A stretch of 64,000 bases of DNA from G963674665 sp964609625 (GTDB taxonomy: Bacteria; Desulfobacterota; Desulfovibrionia; Desulfovibrionales; Desulfovibrionaceae): NCBI GenBank assembly GCA_964609625.1, contig CAZSRS010000016.1, positions 1 through 64,000 of the forward strand. The letters are read 5' to 3'. Below the pieces are notes generated by a model. That model had not been told where the DNA came from. It saw nothing but the letters and a program-made list of their open reading frames with translations, and did no database searches. Within the stretch, counting starts at the first letter, position 1; the number at the start of each line of letters is the position of its first letter. Made by a program: the position numbers and the translations under genes. Of this stretch, positions 9,001-17,072 are shown piece by piece.

Positions 9001-9522
9001 TTTCTGGAAATGCTTGAAGAAGAGGTGCGCCGCATCCGGGGCGGACCGATCCGGGATGATACCGATCCCGAGATCAGCATCGGTTTTCCGGCGAACATCC
9101 CGGAATCCTACATGCCTGACGCTTCGGACCGGCTGCGCTACTACAAGGGGTTTTCCACGGCTCAAGGACCGGAAGCCTTGGCCGAGTTGGAGGCCGAGGT
9201 GCGTGACCGTTTCGGAGCCTTGCCCGACCCCTTGCGCGATTTTTTGGAAGTGCTGGCGGTGAAGCGGGTGATGGCCAGGTTGCAGGTGGTCAAGGCGGAA
9301 TTGGGCGAGTCCCTGGTCCGTATGACCTTTCGCCAGGACACAAGAGTCGTGGAGCCTCGCGACTTGGTGGAGTGGGTTGCGGAACGCAACGGCCGGGCCA
9401 GGCTCAAACCACCGTCCACGCTTGAACTACGGATGGAGAGGAACGTAAACCGACGTGACGAGCTGCGGCGGCTGACGCAGGAGCTGGAGAGCCTTGCGCG
9501 GCAGCCTGCCGTCGCTGCCTGA
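6028..9522 (+). CDS. mfd: Transcription-repair coupling factor
   Basis: 1164-residue Mfd, the ATP-dependent translocase that removes RNA polymerase stalled at DNA lesions and recruits UvrA. Domain order is as in the family: N-terminal UvrB-like module with RPGELAMRGDILDIFPPGY; the RNA-polymerase-interacting CarD-like domain near residue 490 (GDLLVHRDYGLGRFGGL); RecG-like helicase core with Walker A GDVGFGKTE (about 645), LDEEQRFG (about 745) and TATPIPRTLQLSL; GRVGRSD box VI; and the C-terminal TRCF domain (ISIGFPANIPESYMPD). Length matches the usual 1150-1200. The start is unsure: ATG 6028 is taken, a TTG at 6007 is in frame, and neither has a clear ribosome binding site. Confidence 0.97.
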   Translation: MSYALPAIVQEVLHGPGRSDTICKSGPATLAFLANALLSRGASPVVVVKDQAELTAVKAVLRLLSPRTQHDLRYEQWLIMPACVHAGGRGGRRSLEWPRRLACLHALDIGGPRGLLLTADCLLAKWPPRNFFEHNSLELRKGEELSSELLLEQAALWGYERAPLVSRPGELAMRGDILDIFPPGYDTALRVEFFGDTIDDLRLFDPITQCSKADVQEAVILPVRPTVADAAAGRQAREYWRSLRLEGVLDESLEQALLRGLEEGRGPEFPGVMYPDASLLEDWLPVNPVLLLSSTREKDGPGFAASYLEESLWAWNEYFESEAATLPQSLVLREPDTLDPVLRQRRRLLFEDLSIGVEKRGTDLPEFTLEDFDGLLARFREHREEQDKDRPWHTLVELLGDWDRTRRQTILAFHSERSRRKFLKLAEEEGLRFHLEYDHGAQGIFALVGTLERGHDLAWSQSLILGEPVLQPRAAFKARPRDRAFEGLKSYEGLAAGDLLVHRDYGLGRFGGLTRLEIGGVANDYLLLLFQGEDKLYLPVDRLSQVQPYKGVGEDEPMLDKLGGVGWTRTREKARRAIEQIARDLVEMYAYRKVAKGYSYGPLNEMYREFEASFGFEETPDQARAIQDVLEDMERPEPMDRLVCGDVGFGKTEVAMRAAFRAALEGRQVALLCPTTVLAEQHYQNFRGRLQGFPVNVGMLSRFVPPKKQAQVLEATRRGQVDILIGTHRLLSKDVVIPNLGLLVLDEEQRFGVKHKERLKTMRKTIDALTLTATPIPRTLQLSLSGIRELSVIETPPRERKAVETAILERDSAQLRAVLERELQREGQVFWVHNRVQGLERVEAYVRELVPGARVAQAHGQMPERRLEEVMHLFWHGEIDVLVCTAIIESGLDFPRANTLVVDQAQMFGLGQLYQLRGRVGRSDRQAYAYFVVPDLERLNEVTRKRLKIILDMDYLGAGFQVAMEDLRLRGAGNILGESQSGHIAKVGLDLFLEMLEEEVRRIRGGPIRDDTDPEISIGFPANIPESYMPDASDRLRYYKGFSTAQGPEALAELEAEVRDRFGALPDPLRDFLEVLAVKRVMARLQVVKAELGESLVRMTFRQDTRVVEPRDLVEWVAERNGRARLKPPSTLELRMERNVNRRDELRRLTQELESLARQPAVAA

Positions 9523-9540
9523 TCACGATACCGAGAGGTC

Positions 9541-10656
9541 ATGAATAAATTCATCATCTTGTTGCTGCTGTCAATCGCGGTCATTGTCGCCGGATGCAGC
9601 CAGGAGGCCAGCGAGGTAGGCGTTGTGGCCCGGGTCAACGGCTACCCCATCCATCTTACCGATGTGGAGGCCAAGTATGACCTCTCCCATCTGGGGTGGT
9701 CCGGTTCGGTCGCCCCGTCGCTGGGTAAGCTCAAGTCGGAGTACAGGACTATCCTGGCCGAACTCATCGCCCAGGAGCTGATCTTTCAGGTCCTGGAGGA
9801 GAAGGGTATTCCCGTGACCGAGGAGGAAATGCTCCAGGCCGAGGCCAGGGTGCGCGCCGATTATCCCAAGGGGATGTTCGAGCAGGTGATGGTCGAGGAG
9901 TACATCGATCTCGACATCTGGCGCAGACAGCTCAAGGCGCATTTGTCTTACGAGAAGTTATTGGACAAGATTCTGCGACCGAGAATCTCTGTCGAGGTCA
10001 GCGAGGCCGAAGCCTATTACCAACAGCATGGGCATGAGTTCAACGTGCCGGCGCGAGTGCACTTTCTTCTGGTCATGGGAGCGGATAAGTCACAAATGGA
10101 GGAGGCTGTATCTTTGTTCAATCGCGGAGTTGACGGAGAGTCTTTGTCCCGCGAGTTGGACGGCGTGGAAGTCCAGGAAGTGAAATTGCCATTGGACAGA
10201 TTGACCGAGAAATGGTCAAAGGCCCTGGAGAGCGTTGAATCAGGCGGTGCCACGCGCGCTCTTTCCGCCCAGAAAGGCTACGAGGTCTTGATTCTTCTTG
10301 ACCGACAGCCGGCTCGTCGGCTCTCTCTCCAGGAGGCCTACCCCATGATCGAGAAGACACTTCTGGAGGGAAAGCTGTTGGAGGCGTATGCGGCGTGGCT
10401 GGAAGAGGAGATCGACAGCGCGGATATTTTTATCAGCACGCATCTTCTTGCTGGAGACGACGAAGCCGAAGACGAAAACGAGTCGCTGCCCACCCCCACG
10501 CTCGATGAACAGCAAGGTGATCCCGCGACCGGCGTTGAAGAACAACCTGAAGCCGAACCTGATGCACTGAACGGAGAAGAGCTGGACATGACCCCGGACG
10601 AGGTGCCACAGGAAGGTGAAGAAGAGAAGGGCGATACCGCCGCTTCGGGTACGTAA
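9541..10656 (+). CDS. SurA/PpiC-like lipoprotein (peptidyl-prolyl isomerase or chaperone)
   Basis: 371-residue predicted lipoprotein: signal peptide MNKFIILLLLSIAVIVAGC with lipobox VAGC (Cys19), then a SurA-N-like helical domain (VVARVNGYPIHLTDVEAKY) and a parvulin-like region that lacks a clean PpiC signature (FNVPARVHFLLVMG onward). The last 60 residues are very acidic and low-complexity (DDEAEDENES, EEGEEEKGD). It starts 19 bases after mfd and precedes a second SurA-like gene. It probably helps fold outer-membrane or periplasmic proteins from a membrane anchor. Isomerase activity is doubtful and chaperone activity likelier. Confidence 0.8.
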   Translation: MNKFIILLLLSIAVIVAGCSQEASEVGVVARVNGYPIHLTDVEAKYDLSHLGWSGSVAPSLGKLKSEYRTILAELIAQELIFQVLEEKGIPVTEEEMLQAEARVRADYPKGMFEQVMVEEYIDLDIWRRQLKAHLSYEKLLDKILRPRISVEVSEAEAYYQQHGHEFNVPARVHFLLVMGADKSQMEEAVSLFNRGVDGESLSRELDGVEVQEVKLPLDRLTEKWSKALESVESGGATRALSAQKGYEVLILLDRQPARRLSLQEAYPMIEKTLLEGKLLEAYAAWLEEEIDSADIFISTHLLAGDDEAEDENESLPTPTLDEQQGDPATGVEEQPEAEPDALNGEELDMTPDEVPQEGEEEKGDTAASGT

Positions 10657-10780
10657 AGATGGTTGCACAACGTATGGAAACCGGGTAGGATTTTTAAGTT
10701 TATAGTTCAGTGGGCAATTTGTCGAAATTGTTTCTTGTAATGTTGTCCTTATTTTATTGTTATTGTTATTGGAGGGTGAC

Positions 10781-11722
10781 TTGTTGCGTAAGCTCTTTAT
10801 GACAACCATTTTGGCATTGATTTGTGTAGTGCCGTCTGTATCTTACTCTGCGGAAGTGGTGGACAGAATCGTGGCTGTTGTCAACGGTAAAATCATAACT
10901 CTTGCCGAACTCAATAAAGCAGTCGCGGCTATTCTGCATGCTTCCAACAAAAATCTTGATGCACAGGGAGATTCTGCTGAAGTTCAGAAGATACGCAGGG
11001 AATTGCTCGACAAGATGATCAACGATATTCTGCTCCGACAAAAAGCAGAAGAATACAATATCGATGTCTCCGAAGCCGAGGTAAAAGCCTACATCGACAA
11101 CATCAAGGACGAGAATAACATAGACGAAGAAGAGTTGGCACAGCATCTCGCAATTCAGGGCCTGACTCGATCCCAATTCGAGGACAACATCCGAGGAAAC
11201 ATATTACGCAGCCGGATCATCACCGTTCTCGTCAAGCGAAAAGTCATCATCACCGACGATCAAGTAAGGGCCTATTACGAGGCCAACAAGGATTCCCTTT
11301 CCCGTTCCGCGGGACTGCGCCTCAGGTTGCTGGTGTTTGCCGACAACGCGGACAGTGAAGGGGTGCGTAACAAGATCGCTACGGGTGAAATGACTTTTGC
11401 CCAAGCCGCCTCTGCCATGTCCATCGGACCTGCCGCGGATCAGGGAGGCGATCTCGGCGAGGTGAACCTTTCCGATTTGGTACCGGAACTGCGCGAGGTC
11501 GCGTCCCATCTCCAGCCCGGCCAGGTCAGTCAGACGTTTCTTCTCCAGGGGAAAAAGGCCGTTATCCAATTGGAGAGCGGTGGTTCCGCCTCGGGGCCTC
11601 CCCCCTTCGAGGAAGTTCTGGAAGAGATTCGGGCCAAGCTTATGGAGCCGTTGCAAGAACAATTGTTCAGCGAACTGGCGGAACGCTTGCGTCAGGACGC
11701 CATTCTGGATATCAGGCTGTAA
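10781..11722 (+). CDS. Periplasmic SurA-like peptidyl-prolyl cis-trans isomerase, TTG start
   Basis: 313 residues. The GGAGG at 10771-10775 is placed for a TTG at 10781 (or 10784). The first in-frame ATG (10799) would remove the positive RK from an otherwise good signal peptide (RKLFMTTILALICVVPSVSYSA), so a TTG start is preferred. SurA N-domain: EVVDRIVAVVNGKIITLAELN. A single parvulin domain follows (RLRLLVFADN, FAQAASAMSIGPAADQGGDLGEV). E. coli SurA has two parvulin domains, so this is a short form. It works in outer-membrane protein folding, in tandem with the preceding lipoprotein. Confidence 0.88.
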   Translation: MLRKLFMTTILALICVVPSVSYSAEVVDRIVAVVNGKIITLAELNKAVAAILHASNKNLDAQGDSAEVQKIRRELLDKMINDILLRQKAEEYNIDVSEAEVKAYIDNIKDENNIDEEELAQHLAIQGLTRSQFEDNIRGNILRSRIITVLVKRKVIITDDQVRAYYEANKDSLSRSAGLRLRLLVFADNADSEGVRNKIATGEMTFAQAASAMSIGPAADQGGDLGEVNLSDLVPELREVASHLQPGQVSQTFLLQGKKAVIQLESGGSASGPPPFEEVLEEIRAKLMEPLQEQLFSELAERLRQDAILDIRL

Positions 11723-11781
11723 TTTTTATCCAGTGGAATACAAATGCCGAACACCATGCGTGAGACAATGAGTATCGTGCG

Positions 11782-12759
11782 ATGACATCCCGTGAAATTG
11801 GCGAATTGCTGCGCCAGGAGCGCATGCAACAGGGCATGAGCCTCGAGACGGTCATGAAGTTCACCAAGGTCAGCCGTCGGCACCTTGAAGCCCTGGAAGA
11901 CGGTCGTATCGAAGACCTGCCGCATCCTGTCTACGTCAGAGGATTCGTCAAGGTGTACGCCGAAGTGCTCGGGTTGGAGATCAAGGGGTTGCCGCAGATT
12001 CTCGATCAGGCCTATGGTGGGAGCCCCGAAGCGACACAGTTGGAATCCCGGCGCCGTTCTCGCGGTACGGACATTACGTTGTCCAGGGGACCGCGTGAAA
12101 AGCCCTGGCCCAAGATACTGCTCCCTCTGATCATTGTGGTGCTTCTGGCGGGTGCCGGCTACGGCATCTGGTACCTGTTCTTCACGCCCAGGGCGCCCAA
12201 ACCCGTGGCAGAGGTGCCAGCACGGATCGAAACCACGACTGGACCGGCCGCTACGCCTGCCACGCCCCAGATCGCTCCCCCCCCGGTGCCCGATATCCTC
12301 TCTCCCTCTCCGGAACCGGTTGAATCCATTGTCCTCGAACCCGCTCACGTGGACGGTAATCTGACTGCAGAACCGGTTCCTTCCGCCCTTCTCGAGGGTG
12401 CTCCCCAGGAGGGGGGTGCCCCTGAAGGTCCGAGCCCGCTGCAAGAAGCCCTTGAAAGCCTGAAGGAACAACCCATTGTCATCGCCTCGGCCGAGGCACG
12501 CGCCGCCGATGTCGCTTCAGTGCACATCCTCCAGATCGTGGGCAAGGGCGAGTGCTGGATAGAGGCCAAGGTGGACAGAGATTTCACCACGGACTTCTAT
12601 GTACGCGAGAGTGAACTCGTGGAGATTCGCTTTACCCGCGTACTGGCCGTCAAGTTCGGCAATGTCGGCGTCGTGTCTCTGAATTTCAACGGGACACCCT
12701 TCACCACTTCCGTTCCACCCAGCGGGGTGAAGACGCTCACGTTTCCGCCGACGCCCTGA
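11782..12759 (+). CDS. rodZ: RodZ-like cytoskeletal/helix-turn-helix membrane protein
   Basis: 325 residues. An N-terminal Xre-like HTH (residues 4-75: IGELLRQERMQQGMSLETV, VSRRHLEALEDG, PHPVYVRGFVKVYAEVLGL) is typical of RodZ, which binds MreB. A single transmembrane helix follows (KILLPLIIVVLLAGAGYGIWYLFF, about 112-135), then a Pro-rich periplasmic linker and a C-terminal DUF4115-type beta domain (SVHILQIVGKGECWIEAKVDRD). This is the standard RodZ layout and size. It follows the SurA-like genes on the same strand, so it may belong to an envelope operon. Confidence 0.9.
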   Translation: MTSREIGELLRQERMQQGMSLETVMKFTKVSRRHLEALEDGRIEDLPHPVYVRGFVKVYAEVLGLEIKGLPQILDQAYGGSPEATQLESRRRSRGTDITLSRGPREKPWPKILLPLIIVVLLAGAGYGIWYLFFTPRAPKPVAEVPARIETTTGPAATPATPQIAPPPVPDILSPSPEPVESIVLEPAHVDGNLTAEPVPSALLEGAPQEGGAPEGPSPLQEALESLKEQPIVIASAEARAADVASVHILQIVGKGECWIEAKVDRDFTTDFYVRESELVEIRFTRVLAVKFGNVGVVSLNFNGTPFTTSVPPSGVKTLTFPPTP

Positions 12760-12784
12760 CAACGACGTCCTGGCGAGGAGTTAC

Positions 12785-13558
12785 GTGCAGGAATTTTCCG
12801 AGAAGGTTCTGGTGCTGCATGTGGGGCGTTTCCGGGAAGCCGACGCCTGGGTCAGGCTCTTTTCCCCGTCCCGCGGTCTGTTCACCGCCTTCGCCTTTGG
12901 TGGCTGCCGCAGCAGGCGACGCTTCTGCGGCTGTCTCGATCCCCTCAACGAAGTGCTCTTCCGCGTCAAGGGCAACAAGCTCGGCACCTACCTTTGTCTG
13001 GAGGAGGGCGTCCTGGTGCGCTCCTGGCAGCGGCTCAGGAAGGAACCCCGTCTCCTCGGCCTGGCCGTGAACTGCATCAAGTTCACCGAGGCCATGATCT
13101 CCCAGCCCGACAGCTGTCACCAGGCTTACGAACTTCTGGCCCAGACCCTTGACGTCCTGGACGCCGGCGACCTCGACGTCACGCCCGGCAATGGGGCATT
13201 CGCCGCCGGCATCCCCACACTGTTTCGCGCCACCCTGGCCTTCAGCCAGGGCTACGCACCACGGCTCGACACCTGCGTCGATTGTGGAGCATCTGGGGAA
13301 CTCCAGGGCGCCAGTTTCCTGGTGGAGCAGGGGCAACTGCTTTGCCGCCGTTGCACTCCGGGCGGCAGGGGGTTGTATCTGCCAGTGTCCAGCTTGACCC
13401 TGGCGGCCATGAGGCGCCTGGAATACTGCGCGCCCCAACAGTGGGCGGAACTGCGTCTCCCCTCTCCCGCGTTCAGGGAACTGGCCGTCATCGTGGATCA
13501 TTACGTACGCTTCCACCTCGGTTTGGCCTGGGATCGGGGGCGGTTCCGCCAAGTCTGA
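12785..13558 (+). CDS. recO: DNA repair protein RecO
   Basis: 257 residues. The N-terminal OB fold (EKVLVLHVGRFREADAWVRLFSPSRG) is followed by a helical domain and a four-cysteine zinc site: CVDCG about residues 163-167 and CRRC about 187-190. RecO loads RecA onto SSB-coated gaps with RecR. The start is a GTG at 12785 with GAGGAG four bases upstream; the first conserved strand begins about six residues later. It lies 25 bases after rodZ and is probably co-transcribed. Confidence 0.93.
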   Translation: MQEFSEKVLVLHVGRFREADAWVRLFSPSRGLFTAFAFGGCRSRRRFCGCLDPLNEVLFRVKGNKLGTYLCLEEGVLVRSWQRLRKEPRLLGLAVNCIKFTEAMISQPDSCHQAYELLAQTLDVLDAGDLDVTPGNGAFAAGIPTLFRATLAFSQGYAPRLDTCVDCGASGELQGASFLVEQGQLLCRRCTPGGRGLYLPVSSLTLAAMRRLEYCAPQQWAELRLPSPAFRELAVIVDHYVRFHLGLAWDRGRFRQV

Positions 13559-13715
13559 TTCTCTGGGGTGACGACGCAAGACAGCGCCGCATCCGGCACT
13601 CCCGCTCCGAGCCGTGCATTCCTTCTGGTGTTTTGTTCCGTAAGATGCTATGCGGCTTGGCCGCAGCATATTTCCGCACACCGCGCGCCCGCGGGCGCCC
13701 TAGCAGGAGAGAGGC

Positions 13716-14603
13716 ATGCATTTTCAAGACGTGATACTTACCTTGCAGCGGTTCTGGTCGGAGTACGGCTGCCTGATCCAGCAGCCCTACGATGTGGAAG
13801 TGGGCGCGGGCACCTTCAACCCCGCCACTTTTTTACGTGTCATTGGGCCGGAACCCTGGAATGTGGCCTATGTCGAGCCCTCGAGGCGCCCCACGGATGG
13901 GCGCTATGGCGAGAATCCCAACCGGCTGCAGCATTATTTCCAGTTTCAGGTGATCCTCAAGCCTTCGCCGCCTGATGTACAGGAAATCTACCTGCGGAGC
14001 ATGGCCGCCCTGGGTATCCATCAGGCCGAGCACGACATCCGCTTCGTGGAGGACGACTGGGAATCGCCGACCCTGGGCGCCTGGGGTCTGGGCTGGGAGG
14101 TCTGGCTCAACGGCATGGAGGTCACGCAGTTCACCTATTTTCAGCAGGTTGGGGGAATCGACCTCTTCCCGGTCAGTGTGGAACTGACCTACGGCCTCGA
14201 GCGCATCTGCATGTACTTGCAGGAAAAGGAATCGGTCTACGACCTTTCCTGGAATAAGGAGCTGACCTACGGCCAAGTCTATCACCAGGCCGAGGTGGAG
14301 CATTCCAAATACAATTTCGACTACAGCGACGCAGCCATGCATCTGGAGCACTTCAACCACTTCGAGGCTGAATGCCGAAGGCTCTGCGACGCCGGGCTGC
14401 CCTGGCCGGCCTATGACTACTGCCTGAAATGCAGCCACACCTTCAACATGCTCCAGGCAAGGGGCGCCATTTCCATCACCGAGCGCACGGGCTACATCGG
14501 CCGGGTGCGGGCACTTGCCTCCAGGGTGGCGGCACTGTACGCGGCGCAACGCGAGGAAATGGGCTATCCGCTCCTGCCCAGGGACGCCAAGGAGGTGGCC
14601 TGA
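13716..14603 (+). CDS. glyQ: Glycyl-tRNA synthetase alpha subunit
   Basis: 295-residue catalytic alpha chain of the bacterial alpha2beta2 glycyl-tRNA synthetase. Starts MHFQDVILTLQRFWSEYGC; class II motifs include YVEPSRRPTDGRYGENPNRL, the GAWGLGWEVWLNGMEVTQFTYFQ segment and ELTYGLERICMYLQ. The start has GGAGAGAGG upstream. The gene is followed after two bases by glyS. A 157-base gap from recO contains a small hairpin TGCGGC/GCCGCA (13651-13665), perhaps the recO transcript end. Confidence 0.97.
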   Translation: MHFQDVILTLQRFWSEYGCLIQQPYDVEVGAGTFNPATFLRVIGPEPWNVAYVEPSRRPTDGRYGENPNRLQHYFQFQVILKPSPPDVQEIYLRSMAALGIHQAEHDIRFVEDDWESPTLGAWGLGWEVWLNGMEVTQFTYFQQVGGIDLFPVSVELTYGLERICMYLQEKESVYDLSWNKELTYGQVYHQAEVEHSKYNFDYSDAAMHLEHFNHFEAECRRLCDAGLPWPAYDYCLKCSHTFNMLQARGAISITERTGYIGRVRALASRVAALYAAQREEMGYPLLPRDAKEVA

Positions 14604-14605
14604 TC

Positions 14606-16702
14606 ATGCCTTGTTTCGTTTTTGAGATCGGGACGGAAGAAATGCCGTCGCGGTTCCTGTCTGGCCTGGAGAACGCGCTGTGCGGTGAGTTCGAAACGCG
14701 CCTGGCCGCGGCGCACATCGATTTCAAGGGGTTGGAGGTCCACTCCACCCCCCGCAGGCTGGCGGTGCTCATCCCCGAGATCTCGGCTGTGCAGCGCGCG
14801 AGCGAGGAGTTGGTGACCGGCCCCCCGCGCAAGATCGCCTACGACGCGGCGGGCGCGCCCACCAAGGCGGCCCTCGGTTTCGCCAAGACCCAGGGCGTGG
14901 ACCTGGGGCAGACCTTTCTGCATACCACGGACAAGGGCGAGTACCTGGCCGTGCGCAAGCGCGTGGGCGGCGGCGACGTCGCCGTGCTCCTGCCGGAAAT
15001 CCTCAAGGCCGTGACCCTGGCCCTGCCCTTTCCCAAGCGCATGCGCTGGGGCGCGGGCGAGTTGACCTTTGGCCGCCCCATCAGGTGGATACTGGCCATG
15101 CTCGACGCCACGGTCGTGCCCTGCGATCTGGAGCGGACCCATAGCGCCGGACAGACCCAGGGGCACCGTGTGCACGGCCCCGGCCCCTGGAGCGTTTCCC
15201 ACGCCAGTGAGTATGCGTCCGTCCTCGAACAGCAGGGCCAGGTGATCCTGGAGGCGGAGCGCCGCCGCCAGGCCATCCTGGAGCAGGGGGACGCCCTGGC
15301 TGCGGCCACGATCCCTGGGGGCAGGGTGGTCTGGAAGGAAAGTCTGTTGCAGGAGGTGGTGGGGCTAGTGGAACTGCCCCGGCCGGTGCTGGGCGCCTTT
15401 GATCCAGCATTCCTGGAACTCCCACGCGAGGTGCTGCTCACCAGCATGGAGAGCCACCAGAAGAGCTTCGGCGTGGAGGACGGGCAAGGCGCGCTCACCG
15501 CGCACTTCCTCTGCACCCTGAACATCGAGCCCACGAATCTGGACTTGGTGCGCAAAGGTTGGGAGCGCGTGCTCAAGGCCCGGTTGGAGGACGCTCGCTT
15601 CTTCTGGAAGACCGACCTGGCCCAGTCCATGCCCCAGTGGCTGGAAAAGTTGGAGCACGTCATTTTTCTCGCCCCCCTGGGGAGCATGGCGGACAAGGCC
15701 AGACGCATCGAAAGCCTGGCCGGCCATTTGGCCCTTGAAGTGGCACCCGGGAGCGAAGCCCTGGCCAGGCGCGCCGGGCTCATCGCCAAGTGCGACCTGG
15801 TCACGGAAATGGTTGGCGAGTTCGCGGACCTGCAAGGCATCATGGGCGGCATCTACGCCCGCCGGCTCGGCGAGCCCGAGGAGGTGGCCCAGGCCGTGTA
15901 CGAGCACTACCTGCCGGCCGGCCCGGACAGCCCCGCGCCCGCGACCCTTTGCGGGGGGCTGGTGTCCATGGCCGACAAGGCCGACACTCTGGCCGGCTGT
16001 TTCGGTCTGGGCATGATCCCCACCGGCGCCAACGACCCCTACGCCCTGCGGCGTTGCGCCTTGGGTATCTGCCGGATCATCCTGGACAAGGGGCTCAGGC
16101 TGGACCTCGACGCCCTGCTGCGGAGCGCCCTGGCAGGCTACGGGGAGCGACGGTGGAAGCTTGCTCCTGAAAAGTGCCTGGATTCACTGCACGAGTTCTT
16201 CGTGCAGCGGCTCAAGAGTTATTTCACGGGGCAGGGCTTCTCCACCCTCGCGGTGGAGGCGGCGGTGGGCGCCGGCATCACCGATGTCTGGGGGCTCAAG
16301 GCGCGGCTCGAGGCCCTGCAGGCCTTCAGCAGAGAGCCGGACTTCGAGCAGGCCGTGCTGACCTTCAAGCGCGCCGGCAACATCATCGTCAAGCAGGGGC
16401 AGGAGGCAGGCGCCGCCCTCGACGGCCGCTTTCGACAGGAGCTGCTGGAAGCCCCCGAGGAAAAGGAGCTGGCCCGGCAGATCGAACTCCTGGCGCCACG
16501 CTTCGACGAGCTGTGGCAGCGTGACGCCTACGCCGAACTCATGGGCCTGTTGCGTGAGCTCAGACCCTATGTGGACGCCTTCTTCGACCACGTCATGGTC
16601 ATGTGCGAGGACTCGGCATTGCGGCTGAACCGTCTGAACCTGCTCAAGGCCCTGGTGGACCGTTTGGCCAAACTGGCCGACTTCAGCGCCCTGCAGGTCT
16701 AG
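14606..16702 (+). CDS. glyS: Glycyl-tRNA synthetase beta subunit
   Basis: 698-residue beta chain that binds tRNA-Gly and carries a C-terminal DALR anticodon-binding domain. Family landmarks: MPCFVFEIGTEEMPSRFL at the start, STPRRLAVLI, LLTSMESHQKSFGVED, KARLEDARFFW, and DKADTLAGCFGLGMIPTGANDPYALRR, a conserved HD-like region. Length is normal. The ATG at 14606 is chosen because it opens the conserved N-terminus and is two bases from the glyQ stop, inside a GGAGG-containing context. A longer upstream in-frame extension overlaps glyQ and is not conserved. Confidence 0.97.
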   Translation: MPCFVFEIGTEEMPSRFLSGLENALCGEFETRLAAAHIDFKGLEVHSTPRRLAVLIPEISAVQRASEELVTGPPRKIAYDAAGAPTKAALGFAKTQGVDLGQTFLHTTDKGEYLAVRKRVGGGDVAVLLPEILKAVTLALPFPKRMRWGAGELTFGRPIRWILAMLDATVVPCDLERTHSAGQTQGHRVHGPGPWSVSHASEYASVLEQQGQVILEAERRRQAILEQGDALAAATIPGGRVVWKESLLQEVVGLVELPRPVLGAFDPAFLELPREVLLTSMESHQKSFGVEDGQGALTAHFLCTLNIEPTNLDLVRKGWERVLKARLEDARFFWKTDLAQSMPQWLEKLEHVIFLAPLGSMADKARRIESLAGHLALEVAPGSEALARRAGLIAKCDLVTEMVGEFADLQGIMGGIYARRLGEPEEVAQAVYEHYLPAGPDSPAPATLCGGLVSMADKADTLAGCFGLGMIPTGANDPYALRRCALGICRIILDKGLRLDLDALLRSALAGYGERRWKLAPEKCLDSLHEFFVQRLKSYFTGQGFSTLAVEAAVGAGITDVWGLKARLEALQAFSREPDFEQAVLTFKRAGNIIVKQGQEAGAALDGRFRQELLEAPEEKELARQIELLAPRFDELWQRDAYAELMGLLRELRPYVDAFFDHVMVMCEDSALRLNRLNLLKALVDRLAKLADFSALQV

Positions 16703-16711
16703 ATTTTTTTC

Positions 16712-16741
16712 TTGACAAGGGGTGCGGCAGGCGGATATCTA
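16712..16741 (+). promoter_or_regulatory. Sigma-70-type promoter of rpsT
   Basis: Perfect -35 TTGACA (16712-16717), 18-base spacer, -10 TATCTA (16736-16741), about 60 bases ahead of the rpsT start. It lies just after the glyS stop and an A/T-run, so rpsT can be transcribed on its own. Confidence 0.65.
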
Positions 16742-16808
16742 ACTTTTTTGCCGCAGTTGCGGCTGAAATGATTACTCGACGCCATTTGCATCGCAAGGAG
16801 AACTATAC

Positions 16809-17072
16809 GTGGCCAATCACAAATCCGCTCTCAAAAGGCACAGGCAGAGCCTCAAGCGTCGCGCCAAAAATCGCGCCGTCAAGACACGCATCAAAAACGT
16901 GATCAACGAGGTGCGCCAGGCCGTGGAACAGAACGACAAGGAAAAGGCCGGCCAGGCCCTGCAGCTCGCCACCAAGGTCCTGGACAAGGCCGCGAGCAAG
17001 AAGGTCATCCACTGGCGCAAGGCCTCGCGCAGCGTGTCCCGTCTCTTCCAGGCCGTGAACAAGTTGAGCTGA
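16809..17072 (+). CDS. rpsT: 30S ribosomal protein S20
   Basis: 87-residue, very basic protein beginning MANHKSALKRHRQSLKRRAKN, the standard S20 N-terminus. It binds 16S rRNA near the base of the subunit and helps assembly. It uses a GTG start at 16809 with AAGGAG eight to nine bases upstream; non-ATG starts are also common for rpsT elsewhere and limit its translation. It ends one base before the convergent dacB stop. Confidence 0.97.
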   Translation: MANHKSALKRHRQSLKRRAKNRAVKTRIKNVINEVRQAVEQNDKEKAGQALQLATKVLDKAASKKVIHWRKASRSVSRLFQAVNKLS

